A stretch of 51,300 nt of DNA from JAUVKA01 sp964465145 (GTDB lineage Bacteria; Bacteroidota; Bacteroidia; Bacteroidales; UBA12481): assembly GCA_964465145.1 (NCBI GenBank), contig CAYXJR010000026.1, positions 1-51,300 of the forward strand, given 5' to 3'. The notes beneath the pieces are model-generated. The model saw nothing but the letters and a program-made list of their open reading frames with translations, ran no database searches and was not told the origin of the DNA. Position numbers and translations under genes: made by a program. This document shows positions 8,199 through 17,895 of the stretch, in pieces. Within the stretch, counting starts at the first letter, position 1; the number at the start of each line of letters is the position of its first letter.

Positions 8199-8846
8199 AT
8201 GAAGCGATTGATTCTATTATTTCTTACCATCCCTATGTATTTTACAGGTATCGCGCAGGATTTCACTGGCAAATCAGTTGCTCTGTATCAATTCTCTTTG
8301 GATTTTAATATTCAGAATGACCAGGGGGAAATGAACACCAAGGATTACCTGAAAGAATATGGAACCAAGATGAAAACCAGGGCTCTGGAGGCCATGTATA
8401 AGATCATGGTACCCTTTGTGGCGGAGGAAATTGAAAAAAAACAAGCTATTCTAATGCCTTGTGATGAATTAGCCGCTATCAAATCAAATTCTTACGGCGT
8501 CCCGAATATGATGATCAATAAGGCAGTAAAATCCTGCGAAAAGGCAGATTACTTCATTCGTATTGTAATAAAAGATATCACTGTCATTAACCCCGATGCT
8601 CAACAGACTGATCTTTTAATTAAAATGCGAACTATTACGATGCGTTGCCGGATCAACCTACTCGACAGGGATAAAAATCCTGTTAAAGAGCTTGAAGGTT
8701 TTTTTAATTCAGGCGAAACGATAGAAAACCACAGGAAAATTGGGATCGACCCGAGGAAAATTACCGGCCCTGAACGGGAACAGGAAATGAAGGTCTATGA
8801 ATCCTGCTGCAAAATGGCTTTTCTTAAAGCTATGGATAAATGGTGA
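8199..8846 (+). CDS. Exported hypothetical protein
   Basis: A 215-residue protein with a clear signal peptide (MKRLILLFLTIPMYFTGIAQ, cleavage expected after AQ). The start is supported by aggag 4 bp upstream. The mature part is mixed alpha/beta and mentions no motif I recognise. It has one CDEL segment near 88 and a few cysteines. It stands alone between the GT9 gene and a heptad repeat. A periplasmic or surface role is inferred only from the signal peptide. Confidence 0.7.
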   Translation: MKRLILLFLTIPMYFTGIAQDFTGKSVALYQFSLDFNIQNDQGEMNTKDYLKEYGTKMKTRALEAMYKIMVPFVAEEIEKKQAILMPCDELAAIKSNSYGVPNMMINKAVKSCEKADYFIRIVIKDITVINPDAQQTDLLIKMRTITMRCRINLLDRDKNPVKELEGFFNSGETIENHRKIGIDPRKITGPEREQEMKVYESCCKMAFLKAMDKW

Positions 8847-8859
8847 AACCACGAAAAAG

Positions 8860-8900
8860 GCTTATGGCTTGAGGCTTATGGCTTAAGTATAAGGCTAAGT
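8860..8900. repeat. Heptad-periodic tract (aggctta type)
   Basis: Units aggctta, tggcttg, aggctta, tggctta follow each other at 7-bp spacing between two convergent genes. It is the same type as the tract at 2940-2990. Confidence 0.55.
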
Positions 8901-8956
8901 AATTAATTATAAGGTAATAGTATATAGTACTTCGAATATATAATTCGTCTAAGTTT

Positions 8957-10255
8957 TTAGAACAGAAAATCAAGTCCTATATATAATCCACTGGTACCAT
9001 CTCTTTTATCGGCAGCAAAACCATAATCCACCGCAACAATAAAGTTTTGATTAAGGGCAATATGCAATCCTGCTCCATAAGTAAGATGCAAGCCATCAAC
9101 ATCGCCAGACTGATTAGCTTGGTTAGCGTATTGTTTGGTTATTTTTGCCGCATCCATGAAAGGAGATAGGGCCAAATACAATTCCCGGCTACCTACATTA
9201 AAATTCAGGAATTTCCAGCGTAATTCAAAATTTCCAAGGACAGCACCTTCCCCTACCACACGGTTCCTCATGATTCCTCGTAAAGTTTTATTTCCACCCA
9301 GTCCATCCCAGGAAACGTAAGTGTCTGGTTTAAAGGTAAGCATATACCAGGGAGCATTCCCTGACAGAGTAGTCTGATAATTAAGCCTGTATGCAAATGT
9401 GAGGTGTTTTGGAATTAATGTAAAATATTGACGATGAGTTAATACAAGTGCTGTGTATGGATTCTCATTGCCTACGAAGCCAGGTGCTGTAACAAAACAC
9501 ATTTCCGTCCAGATACCCTTATTTGGATTCGGCTCATTGTCGCGCGTATCGGCAACAAGCCCGGCTTTAATTAAATTAGTAAACCCACCAGTCGCCTGGT
9601 CGGCGGGAATAATACCTCCAGTGACATACTCATCATACATACTCGGAACATCTTTCAACTGGTCTTCAACATCCTTGCCCTTATTAATTTTTTCCAGATC
9701 AACAGAAGATATTTTAATATTATAATGCGCCAGGCCTGCATACCAGCGTAACTTTTTACCGATAATCTTACCCTGGAAATCCGTTTTCAATCGTAATGAC
9801 CTGAATCCCATCCTATAGTACATCCTGGATATATAATCTGTATGTGTATCGTCTTCAAAATCCTGATTGTAAGATGATTCGTATCCATTAAAACCATAAA
9901 AGTCCATTGCTTGTTCCGTTTCCAACCTGGCCAATCCTGTGAACCGTATACCCGGGATCAGATATTCTGAATCATATTTAAATTGCTTCAGATCACTGCC
10001 TTTAGTTGTGTGCGACCATTCAATATAAATTGAGTGTTTGTAAAACGGATATACTGAGGGATCTCCATAATTGTAAATATTAGCAAGCGCACCATACAGA
10101 AATCCCTTGTCGGAATCATATGCTATTGCCGGGAGAACCCCGCCCAATTGCCATCCCAAGGGATCGGCCTTTTTTTCCTGAGCCTGCAAATGTTGATAAA
10201 AAGGGTACGAAAAAATAATAGAAAATACCATCAGAAGAAATAGTTGCCTTTTCAT
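8957..10255 (-). CDS. Omp85/BamA-like outer-membrane beta-barrel protein
   Basis: A 432-residue outer-membrane protein of the surface-antigen D15 type. It has a signal peptide (to about 25, ending LQAQ), then a series of amphipathic strands and a C-terminal aromatic residue (GLYIGLDFLF), typical for barrel insertion by the BAM complex. The segment GGNKTLRGIMRNRVVGEGAV followed by LGNFELRWKF matches the conserved Omp85 loop-6 region with its RG motif. There are no POTRA domains, so it is a barrel-only member as often found in Bacteroidota. Its substrate or partner is unknown. It diverges from lgt. Confidence 0.8.
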   Translation of the reverse strand: MKRQLFLLMVFSIIFSYPFYQHLQAQEKKADPLGWQLGGVLPAIAYDSDKGFLYGALANIYNYGDPSVYPFYKHSIYIEWSHTTKGSDLKQFKYDSEYLIPGIRFTGLARLETEQAMDFYGFNGYESSYNQDFEDDTHTDYISRMYYRMGFRSLRLKTDFQGKIIGKKLRWYAGLAHYNIKISSVDLEKINKGKDVEDQLKDVPSMYDEYVTGGIIPADQATGGFTNLIKAGLVADTRDNEPNPNKGIWTEMCFVTAPGFVGNENPYTALVLTHRQYFTLIPKHLTFAYRLNYQTTLSGNAPWYMLTFKPDTYVSWDGLGGNKTLRGIMRNRVVGEGAVLGNFELRWKFLNFNVGSRELYLALSPFMDAAKITKQYANQANQSGDVDGLHLTYGAGLHIALNQNFIVAVDYGFAADKRDGTSGLYIGLDFLF

Positions 10256-10314
10256 ATTTATTGGTTTTGGTTATTGCGAATATAATTATTGTTTTCAACT
10301 TTCCGCAGAATACA

Positions 10315-10322
10315 TACCTTTG
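10315..10322 (+). promoter_or_regulatory. Bacteroidota -7 box before lgt
   Basis: The sequence tacctttg matches the Bacteroidota -7 consensus TAnnTTTG. It lies 20 bp before the lgt start at 10342 and so argues against the upstream start at 10261. The -33 box is weak (ttg at 10289-10291, spacing 23). Confidence 0.45.
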
Positions 10323-10341
10323 GGAAAATTACGGTAATCGC

Positions 10342-11151
10342 ATGGAAACAGCTAATGGAATCATATGGGATGTAAATCCCGTTTTGTTTGAGATCGGCAA
10401 CTGGTCGGTACGTTGGTACGGATTGTTGTTTGCCCTGGGCTTCGTCTTCGGCATCATTATTATTACCAGGATGTTCAAGAGCGAAGGAGTAAAAAAGGAA
10501 TGGGTCGACAGTTTATTTTTATATGTAGTTGTTGGCACTGTTATTGGTGCCCGCCTTGGTCATGTGTTTTTTTACGACTGGGGGTACTACAAGGAAAACC
10601 TCGGTGAGATCCTGAAGATTTGGCACGGAGGCCTGGCCAGTCATGGAGGGGTTATTGGCATTGCCATTGCTTTATGGTTATGGTCAAGAAAGTACAGTAA
10701 GAGGCCGATGTTATGGATTCTCGACCGCGTTGTGGTGCCCACCGCCCTGGCCAGTGCATTTATAAGGTTAGGCAATCTTGTCAATTCTGAAATCATTGGA
10801 AAACCAACAGACTTGCCATGGGCATTTACCTTTGTTACCACAGATAATTTACCCCGACATCCTTCACAGCTATATGAAGCCCTGGCATACCTAACCATTT
10901 TTGGATTACTTTTTTACCTGTATTGGAAAACTGATATCAAAGACAAGCCAGGCCGCTTATTCGGCATTCTAATGACAGCGGTTTTCGCATTCCGCTTCTT
11001 CGTTGAGTTTACCAAGGAGAATCAGGTTGCTTTTGAAGCTGATATCCCTCTGAATATGGGGCAGTGGCTGAGTATTCCGATGGTTCTGATAGGATTATTC
11101 TTTCTGCTACGCCCATTGAAGAAACTGGAAAAACAGGGTGATTCAGGGTGA
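10342..11151 (+). CDS. lgt: Prolipoprotein diacylglyceryl transferase
   Basis: An inner-membrane enzyme that moves diacylglycerol from phosphatidylglycerol to the lipobox cysteine, the first step of lipoprotein maturation. The 269-residue product has about seven membrane segments. Key family segments are ARLGHVFFYDW, HGGLASHGGVIG with the essential histidine, and FIRLGNLVNSEIIG, the lgt signature with the conserved arginine. PRHPSQLYEA follows. ATG 10342 is chosen over 10261 because the extra residues are not conserved and a -7 promoter box lies between. Several lipoproteins encoded in this window are probable substrates. Confidence 0.93.
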   Translation: METANGIIWDVNPVLFEIGNWSVRWYGLLFALGFVFGIIIITRMFKSEGVKKEWVDSLFLYVVVGTVIGARLGHVFFYDWGYYKENLGEILKIWHGGLASHGGVIGIAIALWLWSRKYSKRPMLWILDRVVVPTALASAFIRLGNLVNSEIIGKPTDLPWAFTFVTTDNLPRHPSQLYEALAYLTIFGLLFYLYWKTDIKDKPGRLFGILMTAVFAFRFFVEFTKENQVAFEADIPLNMGQWLSIPMVLIGLFFLLRPLKKLEKQGDSG

Positions 11152-11208
11152 CAAAAAAGGTTAACGTGGGGTGACCAAAAGGGTTCCTGAAGGTTAAGTA
11201 GCACCAGC

Positions 11209-11243
11209 TAACTGTTAACTGTTCCCGATTAACTGTTCCCTAT
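11209..11243. repeat. Heptad repeat (taactgt type)
   Basis: Five units at 7-bp spacing: taactgt, taactgt, tcccgat, taactgt, tccctat. It lies between convergent lgt and the TPR gene and runs 4 bp into the TPR gene's end. Confidence 0.6.
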
Positions 11244-12436
11244 TTACAATACTTGTAAAGCATGTCCGCAGCTTTCCTGTGCCCTAATTGCAGAGCATGC
11301 TGCCAGTCGTAACAAGCACCATCATTATCTCCGGTTTTTAATCGGAGTTCTGCCCGAAAAAAATATACATTGGGTTGTTTAGGGTCAATATCCAGCGACA
11401 TAGCAAGGTCGCTAATGGCTTCCTGATCATCACCCAAAGCATGTTGAGCCTTTGCCCTGAGGTTGAAAGCCGGGGCGGTTGGTTTGTTGGAGAGAACCTG
11501 ATCCAGGTACTCAATGGCTGTAACAGGATTATCACTGATCAATTCCCTGGCAAGAAGAAAATACATACCGGATGCATCTATCCCGAGCTTCCCGAGCCGG
11601 CTAATCTCCTCAACGCCCCTGTTTGACTGGCCGGATTTGAAGATGGCAAGCACACGATGTAAGTAAAGCCTTATTTCATATGGATGTTGGGAAATCATCC
11701 GGTTGAAAACCTGGACGGAATTATCATAAGCTTTGTTTTCCATCAGATAATCACCGTATTGAATATTTATGTCCAGATTATCAGGATCAATATTAATTGC
11801 CTTTTCAATGGTTTGATCAGCTTTGCTGCTTTCTCCGGTCAATTGATAATACTGCACTATCAGTGCCAGAACAGCTGCATTGTCATCATATTTTTTAATC
11901 AAATCATTCCAGAAAGTTTCATCAAGATCATTTTGTTTAATCTGATATTGGGCCTCTGCAATAATATCTTCATTTTCATCATACCAACTATCCGACCAGA
12001 AACGGATCCACTCACGATCCCTATCCAAATCTGAAAATACCGGATCAAGCATAATCTCCTTTCTGGGCATCTTTTTTGATGAATTCAGGTGCTCAGCCAG
12101 GTATTTAAACATTTGTGTATAATCATCTTTCAGTTTGTAGCAGCGGGCAAGCTCCAGTGCTGCTGCTCCACGATTCAAACGCTCAACCTGGTTAAATAAT
12201 TGAATGGCTGTTTCTAAATCACCCAATTGATATGCACAGTTTCCTTTAACAAAATAATACAGCTGTTGTTCTTCCTGCCCTGAAGGGAAAAATTCATCAG
12301 AAATAACCTCACTATATTGACCCTGAGCGTACAAAGACTGGATCTTTAGCAATTCGGGGTTAAACCCTTGCCCTGCAACCTGGCTGGAAGCAAAAGCCAG
12401 TATCAATAATTGTATGGCCTTCCTTATCCCCATCAT
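11240..12436 (-). CDS. Exported TPR-repeat protein
   Basis: A 398-residue protein with a signal peptide (cleavage near SSQVAGQ, about 23). Several tetratricopeptide repeats are recognisable, for example ADQTIEKAINIDPDNLDINI and the C-terminal repeats AISDLAMSLDIDPKQPNVYF and ACYDWQHALQLGHRKAADML. Such proteins act as periplasmic scaffolds. Its start overlaps the stop of the upstream T9SS-cargo gene by 4 bp (ATGA), so the two are probably translated together. A role in gliding or surface-protein assembly is an inference from that pairing. Confidence 0.75.
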   Translation of the reverse strand: MMGIRKAIQLLILAFASSQVAGQGFNPELLKIQSLYAQGQYSEVISDEFFPSGQEEQQLYYFVKGNCAYQLGDLETAIQLFNQVERLNRGAAALELARCYKLKDDYTQMFKYLAEHLNSSKKMPRKEIMLDPVFSDLDRDREWIRFWSDSWYDENEDIIAEAQYQIKQNDLDETFWNDLIKKYDDNAAVLALIVQYYQLTGESSKADQTIEKAINIDPDNLDINIQYGDYLMENKAYDNSVQVFNRMISQHPYEIRLYLHRVLAIFKSGQSNRGVEEISRLGKLGIDASGMYFLLARELISDNPVTAIEYLDQVLSNKPTAPAFNLRAKAQHALGDDQEAISDLAMSLDIDPKQPNVYFFRAELRLKTGDNDGACYDWQHALQLGHRKAADMLYKYCK

Positions 12437-15078
12437 TTTTCATCACTGTACAAAACGTGAACAAAACCAATCAGATATCTGGGTACGAGGCCCGTCAAAC
12501 GGCGTTCATAAACATCGCATATATAATAGTAAACACCTGGAGGGACCTTTTTACCTGAATTCATTTGCCGTGCATCCCAGTTAATGTCCGGGTCAGTGGT
12601 CTGATAAACCATGTTCCCCCATCTCCCATATATTTTCAGATCAATCTTCTCAACCAGGTTATGAGGGAAAGGCCTGAACAGATCATTTATTCCATCTCCG
12701 TTCGGTGTAAAAACGTTAGGCAGTTCGTAATTAATGCAGTCATCCACGCAAATAATCGTCGAAAAAGTACTTTCATTGCCAACCGAATCAACTGCGGTAA
12801 CGGCGTAACAGGCGGCCATACTGTTTTCAGGATGATGCCATAATTCCACATTAGAAGCTGGTGCCACTGAATCGACAAGAACCATATCCCCTTCAATACT
12901 AGAGCGGTAATAGACACGATAACCTGCAACATCAGAAGCACAGGAATCTGCAACATTATTCCATGTCAAATGGTTAGCCAAACTGTCGCAAACACTATGA
13001 ACATTTAGAATTGGTGGACATGGAGGGAGGGTGTCAACCGGCGCCCCGCATGCTATTTGTGAATAATTAATTATCGGCCGATATCCCGTTTCTGTGTATT
13101 CACCTATACTCTTGACCCGATAACAATATCTTGTTCCATCTTCAAGGCCCTGGTTAAAATAGGACAACTGGTCCGACCATCCGATTGAATCAAGCTGTGA
13201 TTCATTACCTCTGTAAATAATATATTCGAGATTCTGCCACGGAACATTTTTCGAATAATTCAGGCGCAGTGCTTCATGATGGGGTTCCAGTTCCAGGAAG
13301 AGGCTTGATGCCAGCTGGGCTGTTTCGATAGGGAACCGGTTACCCGGAGCATTATTCATCAGTTGAACCTGGTACGACCATGATTTTTCCTGAGTGTTAA
13401 TCCCTTTGTCAAGGTAAAAGATCTTATCCAGTCCGGAGAGAGAATCAATAAGTATTGGGTTCTGCCCATACTGTCCCTCCGAGCGATAAATCAGGAATGT
13501 ATATGGACCGGTAGTGTTTAAAAGTTCCAGGGCCGAAGGGGCCAGCCAGGCAATAGATATTTCACCGTCTGATACATGAGTCTTCTCTACACTAACTTTT
13601 GTTATCAGGGGAAATCCTAAAACCAATTCTGCGCATGCTTCGTTTGACGTAAAGGTTTCAGCACCATCACTGTAATAACCAATTACGCGGTAACAGTAAT
13701 TAGTCGCCTGATCAAGGCCATGGCCATTATCAGTATCGAGAAAAATATTTGTACTGTGGCCCGCCACATCTCCAACCAATTCATATCCCAGATTATCCGG
13801 GATTCCCGTATCACAGGGACCGGGTTCAAAGGAAACGGGGCCTGTGCGCCTATAGACCTTGTAGCCTTTAATATTATCGCAAGAGCAAACCTGCCAGTTT
13901 AGCACCATTGATGATGAACCCGGGCTTAATTCCAGGTTGGTAGGTCCGGGAGCATTGATATACAATTCCAGATTTTTGCTGTCGACCAAACTTATTTCAG
14001 AATTCAAATCCTTTGCTTTTATTATTACCAGATAGGGTTGTTTCCTGACCATATCGCATGTGGTTTGCCAGGTAAAATATCCCTTTGCAGTACCAGGAAC
14101 ATTAAGGACCTGACGGAATGTTGCCGAATCTTTAACCAGGCTAAATGGTCCGCCGCTTGCGGTTAGATTGATAGAGTCTGAATCCGGATCACGGGCAGTA
14201 ATCTCTTTCTTGTATAATTCGCCTGCAATAAGGCATACCTCCTCGAGCGGCTCTATAACTGGCGGTTGGTTTGTTGTTGGGTAAACCTCAATTTGCATAT
14301 CTCTTTGGATCCTGCCTATACGCACTCCCATTCTCCATTCTTCAATGGTCATGGCTACATTGTACTTTCCTGTATCTGTAGGAGCTGCCCAGATAAGATC
14401 CCCAGTGAGTTCATCAACAACAAGTGAGTCGGAAAAAGGAGGGAAAGTATATCCTTCTATCTCTCTCCCGGCTTCTGCAGTGCATATCGCCAACTTATAA
14501 GATAAACTGTCGCCATCCGGATCAAATGCAGCTGGATTATGAATAAATGTATAACCCAGAGCAGCCTTATCGACGGGGGGGTTCAGAAGTATAGGTGTAT
14601 TGTTGTAACCAATTTGCGGATTTATTACCAGGATTGTTTTGATGGAGAATACTGTGTTAACCGAATTGGGAATATTTCTGACCCCCTCATTACGGTTTGG
14701 GTCTTCTACAACAATTTGGTAAGTACCAGGCCCGGGGTATGTGTGTTCCCAAACATATTTATTTCTCTGGTAATAATCCGGGAGCTTCACTTTCTCAATC
14801 CTTGGAACATCCGCTGTTGTTCCATCGCCGAACTGAACCATTAATTCCGGCCTGTCTGCCACGGGGCCAGGGCCTGTGCAAGTATACGTGATAACCGTAA
14901 CCCTATATGATAGATCCCCAATTTGTTGATAAGTGATCTCGCCTGCACGATTATGCGTAGCAAGAGCGGCTGTATTGAACAAAATCAACACTGCTGCAGT
15001 AAGCAAAATAATTCTAAAATATATGTCTGTTGCTTTTAGCATAGCCTGCCAAACTAACAAAAATCGCTCCAATATCAT
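12433..15078 (-). CDS. Large T9SS-exported surface protein with FN3-like repeats and CHU_C-type end
   Basis: An 881-residue exported protein. After a signal peptide ending in AALA comes the opening THNRAGEITYQQIGDLSYRV, common to a family of Bacteroidota surface proteins. PKD/cadherin-like and fibronectin type III-like domains follow (for example GPTNLELSPGSSSMVLNWQV and the CYRVIGYYSDGAETF region). The last 95 residues are a gliding-motility-type (type B) sorting domain: NVFTPNGDGINDLF, then WGNMVYQT, then GVYYYICDVYERR. This domain directs secretion by the type IX system. The start at 15078 overlaps the upstream stop (ATGA); ATG 15042 gives a shorter signal peptide and is equally possible. 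Confidence 0.85.
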   Translation of the reverse strand: MILERFLLVWQAMLKATDIYFRIILLTAAVLILFNTAALATHNRAGEITYQQIGDLSYRVTVITYTCTGPGPVADRPELMVQFGDGTTADVPRIEKVKLPDYYQRNKYVWEHTYPGPGTYQIVVEDPNRNEGVRNIPNSVNTVFSIKTILVINPQIGYNNTPILLNPPVDKAALGYTFIHNPAAFDPDGDSLSYKLAICTAEAGREIEGYTFPPFSDSLVVDELTGDLIWAAPTDTGKYNVAMTIEEWRMGVRIGRIQRDMQIEVYPTTNQPPVIEPLEEVCLIAGELYKKEITARDPDSDSINLTASGGPFSLVKDSATFRQVLNVPGTAKGYFTWQTTCDMVRKQPYLVIIKAKDLNSEISLVDSKNLELYINAPGPTNLELSPGSSSMVLNWQVCSCDNIKGYKVYRRTGPVSFEPGPCDTGIPDNLGYELVGDVAGHSTNIFLDTDNGHGLDQATNYCYRVIGYYSDGAETFTSNEACAELVLGFPLITKVSVEKTHVSDGEISIAWLAPSALELLNTTGPYTFLIYRSEGQYGQNPILIDSLSGLDKIFYLDKGINTQEKSWSYQVQLMNNAPGNRFPIETAQLASSLFLELEPHHEALRLNYSKNVPWQNLEYIIYRGNESQLDSIGWSDQLSYFNQGLEDGTRYCYRVKSIGEYTETGYRPIINYSQIACGAPVDTLPPCPPILNVHSVCDSLANHLTWNNVADSCASDVAGYRVYYRSSIEGDMVLVDSVAPASNVELWHHPENSMAACYAVTAVDSVGNESTFSTIICVDDCINYELPNVFTPNGDGINDLFRPFPHNLVEKIDLKIYGRWGNMVYQTTDPDINWDARQMNSGKKVPPGVYYYICDVYERRLTGLVPRYLIGFVHVLYSDEK

Positions 15079-15575
15079 TCAATCACAAAATGTATTTGCG
15101 GCTTGTTTTGCCTAAACTGAAATGCCTTCTGCTCGTCTTTAAATGTAAAGATCAACAAGTTCTTTTGATCCGGGAAAAGACCGAACATCAGTGAGTTCTC
15201 TATATAAATATCTCTGGGTAAATCTGAATAATAAAAAGAATAATTAAGCAATATTGCTTCAGGATTGACTTGTCTTCCTGTGAACTCCCAGGTATCTACA
15301 CCTATTGTGTCCTTATTAATCTGCAACATGAAATGATCAGCAATAAAACTACGAAAATAAGCTTCCTGTTCCTGGCCTGTGCTTTCCTTATCTATATCTA
15401 AATCTACCTGATATAACCTATACAATTCGTCTGCAAAATCATCCTTGAAAAGTTTTACTGATACTACCCATTTATTTATTGAATCATTGTACTCAATATT
15501 CGTAACTGACAGGTGCAGGGGATGACTAGTCAGTATCAAAATAACCCCAAATATCCAATTAATCCAAAGACCCAT
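15075..15575 (-). CDS. DUF6702-like exported protein
   Basis: A 166-residue protein with an N-terminal hydrophobic leader (about 1-17). The segment SHPLHLSVTNIEYNDSINKW and the alternating strands fit the DUF6702 family, which in Bacteroidota is usually found beside HupE/UreJ-type membrane proteins. Here the HupE-like domain is encoded divergently 52 bp away, in line with that. It is the first gene of a three-gene set (overlap ATGA with the next gene). Function unknown; a link to metal handling is suggested only by the HupE neighbour. Confidence 0.65.
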   Translation of the reverse strand: MGLWINWIFGVILILTSHPLHLSVTNIEYNDSINKWVVSVKLFKDDFADELYRLYQVDLDIDKESTGQEQEAYFRSFIADHFMLQINKDTIGVDTWEFTGRQVNPEAILLNYSFYYSDLPRDIYIENSLMFGLFPDQKNLLIFTFKDEQKAFQFRQNKPQIHFVIE

Positions 15576-15627
15576 TGTAACCTGATTAAAAACAAATTTA
15601 ATACTTTTAAAACCAGTTTAGATTGAT

Positions 15628-17895
15628 ATGAGCACATTTCAGCTTTATCTTACTTTGGGATTGCAACATATAGCTGATTTCAAAGGATATGATCATATAT
15701 TATTTATCATTGTACTTTGTGCAGTATACCAACTGCGGCATTGGAGGAAAATCCTTATTCTTATCACAGCCTTTACAATTGGCCATTCCTTTTCCCTGGT
15801 GCTGGCAACTTTTAACCTTGTACGGATCTCCGCAGACTGGGTAGAGTTTCTTATACCCATCACAATTTTATTAACTGCCTTTGGAAATATATTGCAGCGA
15901 AGAGAATCCTATTCCAGTGGTCATCATAGGTATAAGTATGCAATGGCCTTATTTTTCGGATTAATTCATGGAATGGGCTTTTCGAATTACCTTAGAGCCC
16001 TTTTAAGTGATGAGGACAGCATTTTAGGCCCCCTGTTCTCTTTTAACCTTGGAATTGAGCTTGGGCAGATAATTATTGTAAGCGGATTTATTTTAGCCGG
16101 AATTATTATTATTAATGGTTTGAAAGCCAAACCCAGAGAATGGAACCTGGTAATTTCCGGTGCTGGTGTGGGTATTTCCTTAATTCTGATTTTTGAACGT
16201 TTACCTTTTAATATGAAAAACTGCATAGCAAAAAGACTAATGGCAGTCAGCTTTTTTATCCTTTTGGGACAACTGGTATTTGCACAAACCAGAGAGAGAA
16301 ATCTTCTTGACACGACAAAGATTCGGGCGGCACTCGAGGTCATCGGCCTTGATTTCACAGGTGATGAGATTAGCCAAATGGCCAGGGGGGTAAGCCAAAG
16401 CAAATCTTCCTATTCTGCAATCCGTGAGTTTGCCGTTGATAATTCTGTATCGCCTTCCCTGATATTTAATCCACTCCCAGGGGAATTTACTGTTCCTGAT
16501 CCAAATCCGGTTAACGATTGGCATCTTCCAAAATTTATTGAACTGCCTGGGAACAAGACTGATATAGCATTTTTATCCATTCCAGAGCTTGCTTATCTAA
16601 TTAAGAACAGGAAGATAAGCTCTCTTGAACTCACCACGATTTATCTGGACAGGCTTAAGGCATTCAGTGACAGTTTGTATTGTGTAGTAAACCTGACCGA
16701 AGAGCTGGCTTTGCTAACTGCAAGAAAGATGGACCAGGAGCTTGCTGAAGGTAAATATCGCGGCCCCTTACATGGAATTCCTTACGGGGTTAAAGACCTT
16801 ATAGCGGTAAAAGCTTATCCCACCACCTGGGGAGCCATGCCATTTAAGGATCAGATGATAAATGAAAATTCGGCTGTTATTCAGAAGCTTGAAGAAGCAG
16901 GAGCGGTTTTAATTGCAAAATTATCCAATGGAGCCCTGGCTATGGGTGATGTGTGGTTTGGCGGGACTACTCGCAATCCATGGAATACGGAAGATGGATC
17001 CAGCGGTTCCTCAGCAGGCCCGGCAGCAGCTACCAGTGCCGGACTGGTAGCATTTTCAATAGGTACAGAAACGCTTGGCTCTATAGTATCACCCTCAACA
17101 CGTTGTGGTGTCACCGGATTGCGCCCTACTTATGGAAGGGTAAGCAAATATGGAACTATGGCTTTGAGCTGGAGTATGGACAAGATCGGGCCAATATGCA
17201 GAAATGCAATAGATTGTGCTATCGTTTTGGACTATATCAGGGGATCAGATAAACGTGACCCTTCTACCCTGGATGGTGGATTTACCTATCCTGAATCAAT
17301 AAACTTTAAAAAGCTCAGGATTGGCTACCTGGATGAGCTTTTCAATAAGAAATACTTTTTTCATGATAATGACTCTGTTGCCCTAAACCTAATACGTAAA
17401 CTTGGAGCAGAATTGATCCCTGTTACCCTGCCCGATAATTTTCCAATAAATGCATTGCGCATCATCCTTTCAGCGGAAGCAGCCGCCGCATTCGATCAGT
17501 TAACCTTATCTAATCTCGACACTTTACTTGTTAATCAAGGCAGCTGGGCCTGGCCCAATACCTTTCGAACCTCGCGACTGATTCCTGCAGTGGAATATAT
17601 ACAGGCAAACCGCATCCGGTCCTTGCTTATTGAAAAGATGCAAATCATCATGCAGGATTATGATCTGATTATTGCCCCCACCAGTGGTGGTAATCAGCTT
17701 ACTCTAACAAACCTGACCGGGCATCCTTCTCTATTGCTGCCCACTGGATTCGATAAAGAGGCAAACCCTACCAGTATAACATTAATCGGCCCCCTGTTTA
17801 GTGAGGGTATCCTTTGTGCTTTTGGCGAATTATATCAGAAAAATGCTTCTCACCACCAGCAGAGGCCACCCAAATTCAATAAAGATAATTTCTAA
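15628..17895 (+). CDS. HupE/UreJ membrane domain fused in frame to exported amidase
   Basis: One 755-residue reading frame covers what look like two proteins. Residues 1-195 form a HupE/UreJ_2-type membrane protein (about 6 helices, with ADFKGYDHILFI, TIGHSFSL and GLIHGMGFS), a family tied to nickel or other metal uptake. Residue 196 is a methionine opening a full signal peptide (MKNCIAKRLM... to VFAQ at 220). An amidase-signature enzyme follows with its Ser-cisSer-Lys triad: K389 (GIPYGVKDLIA), S462 (GSSGSSAG) and S485 (TETLGSIVS). The junction is ttacctttt-aat-ATG; one more T would end HupE as ...RLPF-stop just before this ATG. So two genes joined by a 1-bp indel, or a sequencing error, is the likely reading. 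Confidence 0.8.
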   Translation: MSTFQLYLTLGLQHIADFKGYDHILFIIVLCAVYQLRHWRKILILITAFTIGHSFSLVLATFNLVRISADWVEFLIPITILLTAFGNILQRRESYSSGHHRYKYAMALFFGLIHGMGFSNYLRALLSDEDSILGPLFSFNLGIELGQIIIVSGFILAGIIIINGLKAKPREWNLVISGAGVGISLILIFERLPFNMKNCIAKRLMAVSFFILLGQLVFAQTRERNLLDTTKIRAALEVIGLDFTGDEISQMARGVSQSKSSYSAIREFAVDNSVSPSLIFNPLPGEFTVPDPNPVNDWHLPKFIELPGNKTDIAFLSIPELAYLIKNRKISSLELTTIYLDRLKAFSDSLYCVVNLTEELALLTARKMDQELAEGKYRGPLHGIPYGVKDLIAVKAYPTTWGAMPFKDQMINENSAVIQKLEEAGAVLIAKLSNGALAMGDVWFGGTTRNPWNTEDGSSGSSAGPAAATSAGLVAFSIGTETLGSIVSPSTRCGVTGLRPTYGRVSKYGTMALSWSMDKIGPICRNAIDCAIVLDYIRGSDKRDPSTLDGGFTYPESINFKKLRIGYLDELFNKKYFFHDNDSVALNLIRKLGAELIPVTLPDNFPINALRIILSAEAAAAFDQLTLSNLDTLLVNQGSWAWPNTFRTSRLIPAVEYIQANRIRSLLIEKMQIIMQDYDLIIAPTSGGNQLTLTNLTGHPSLLLPTGFDKEANPTSITLIGPLFSEGILCAFGELYQKNASHHQQRPPKFNKDNF

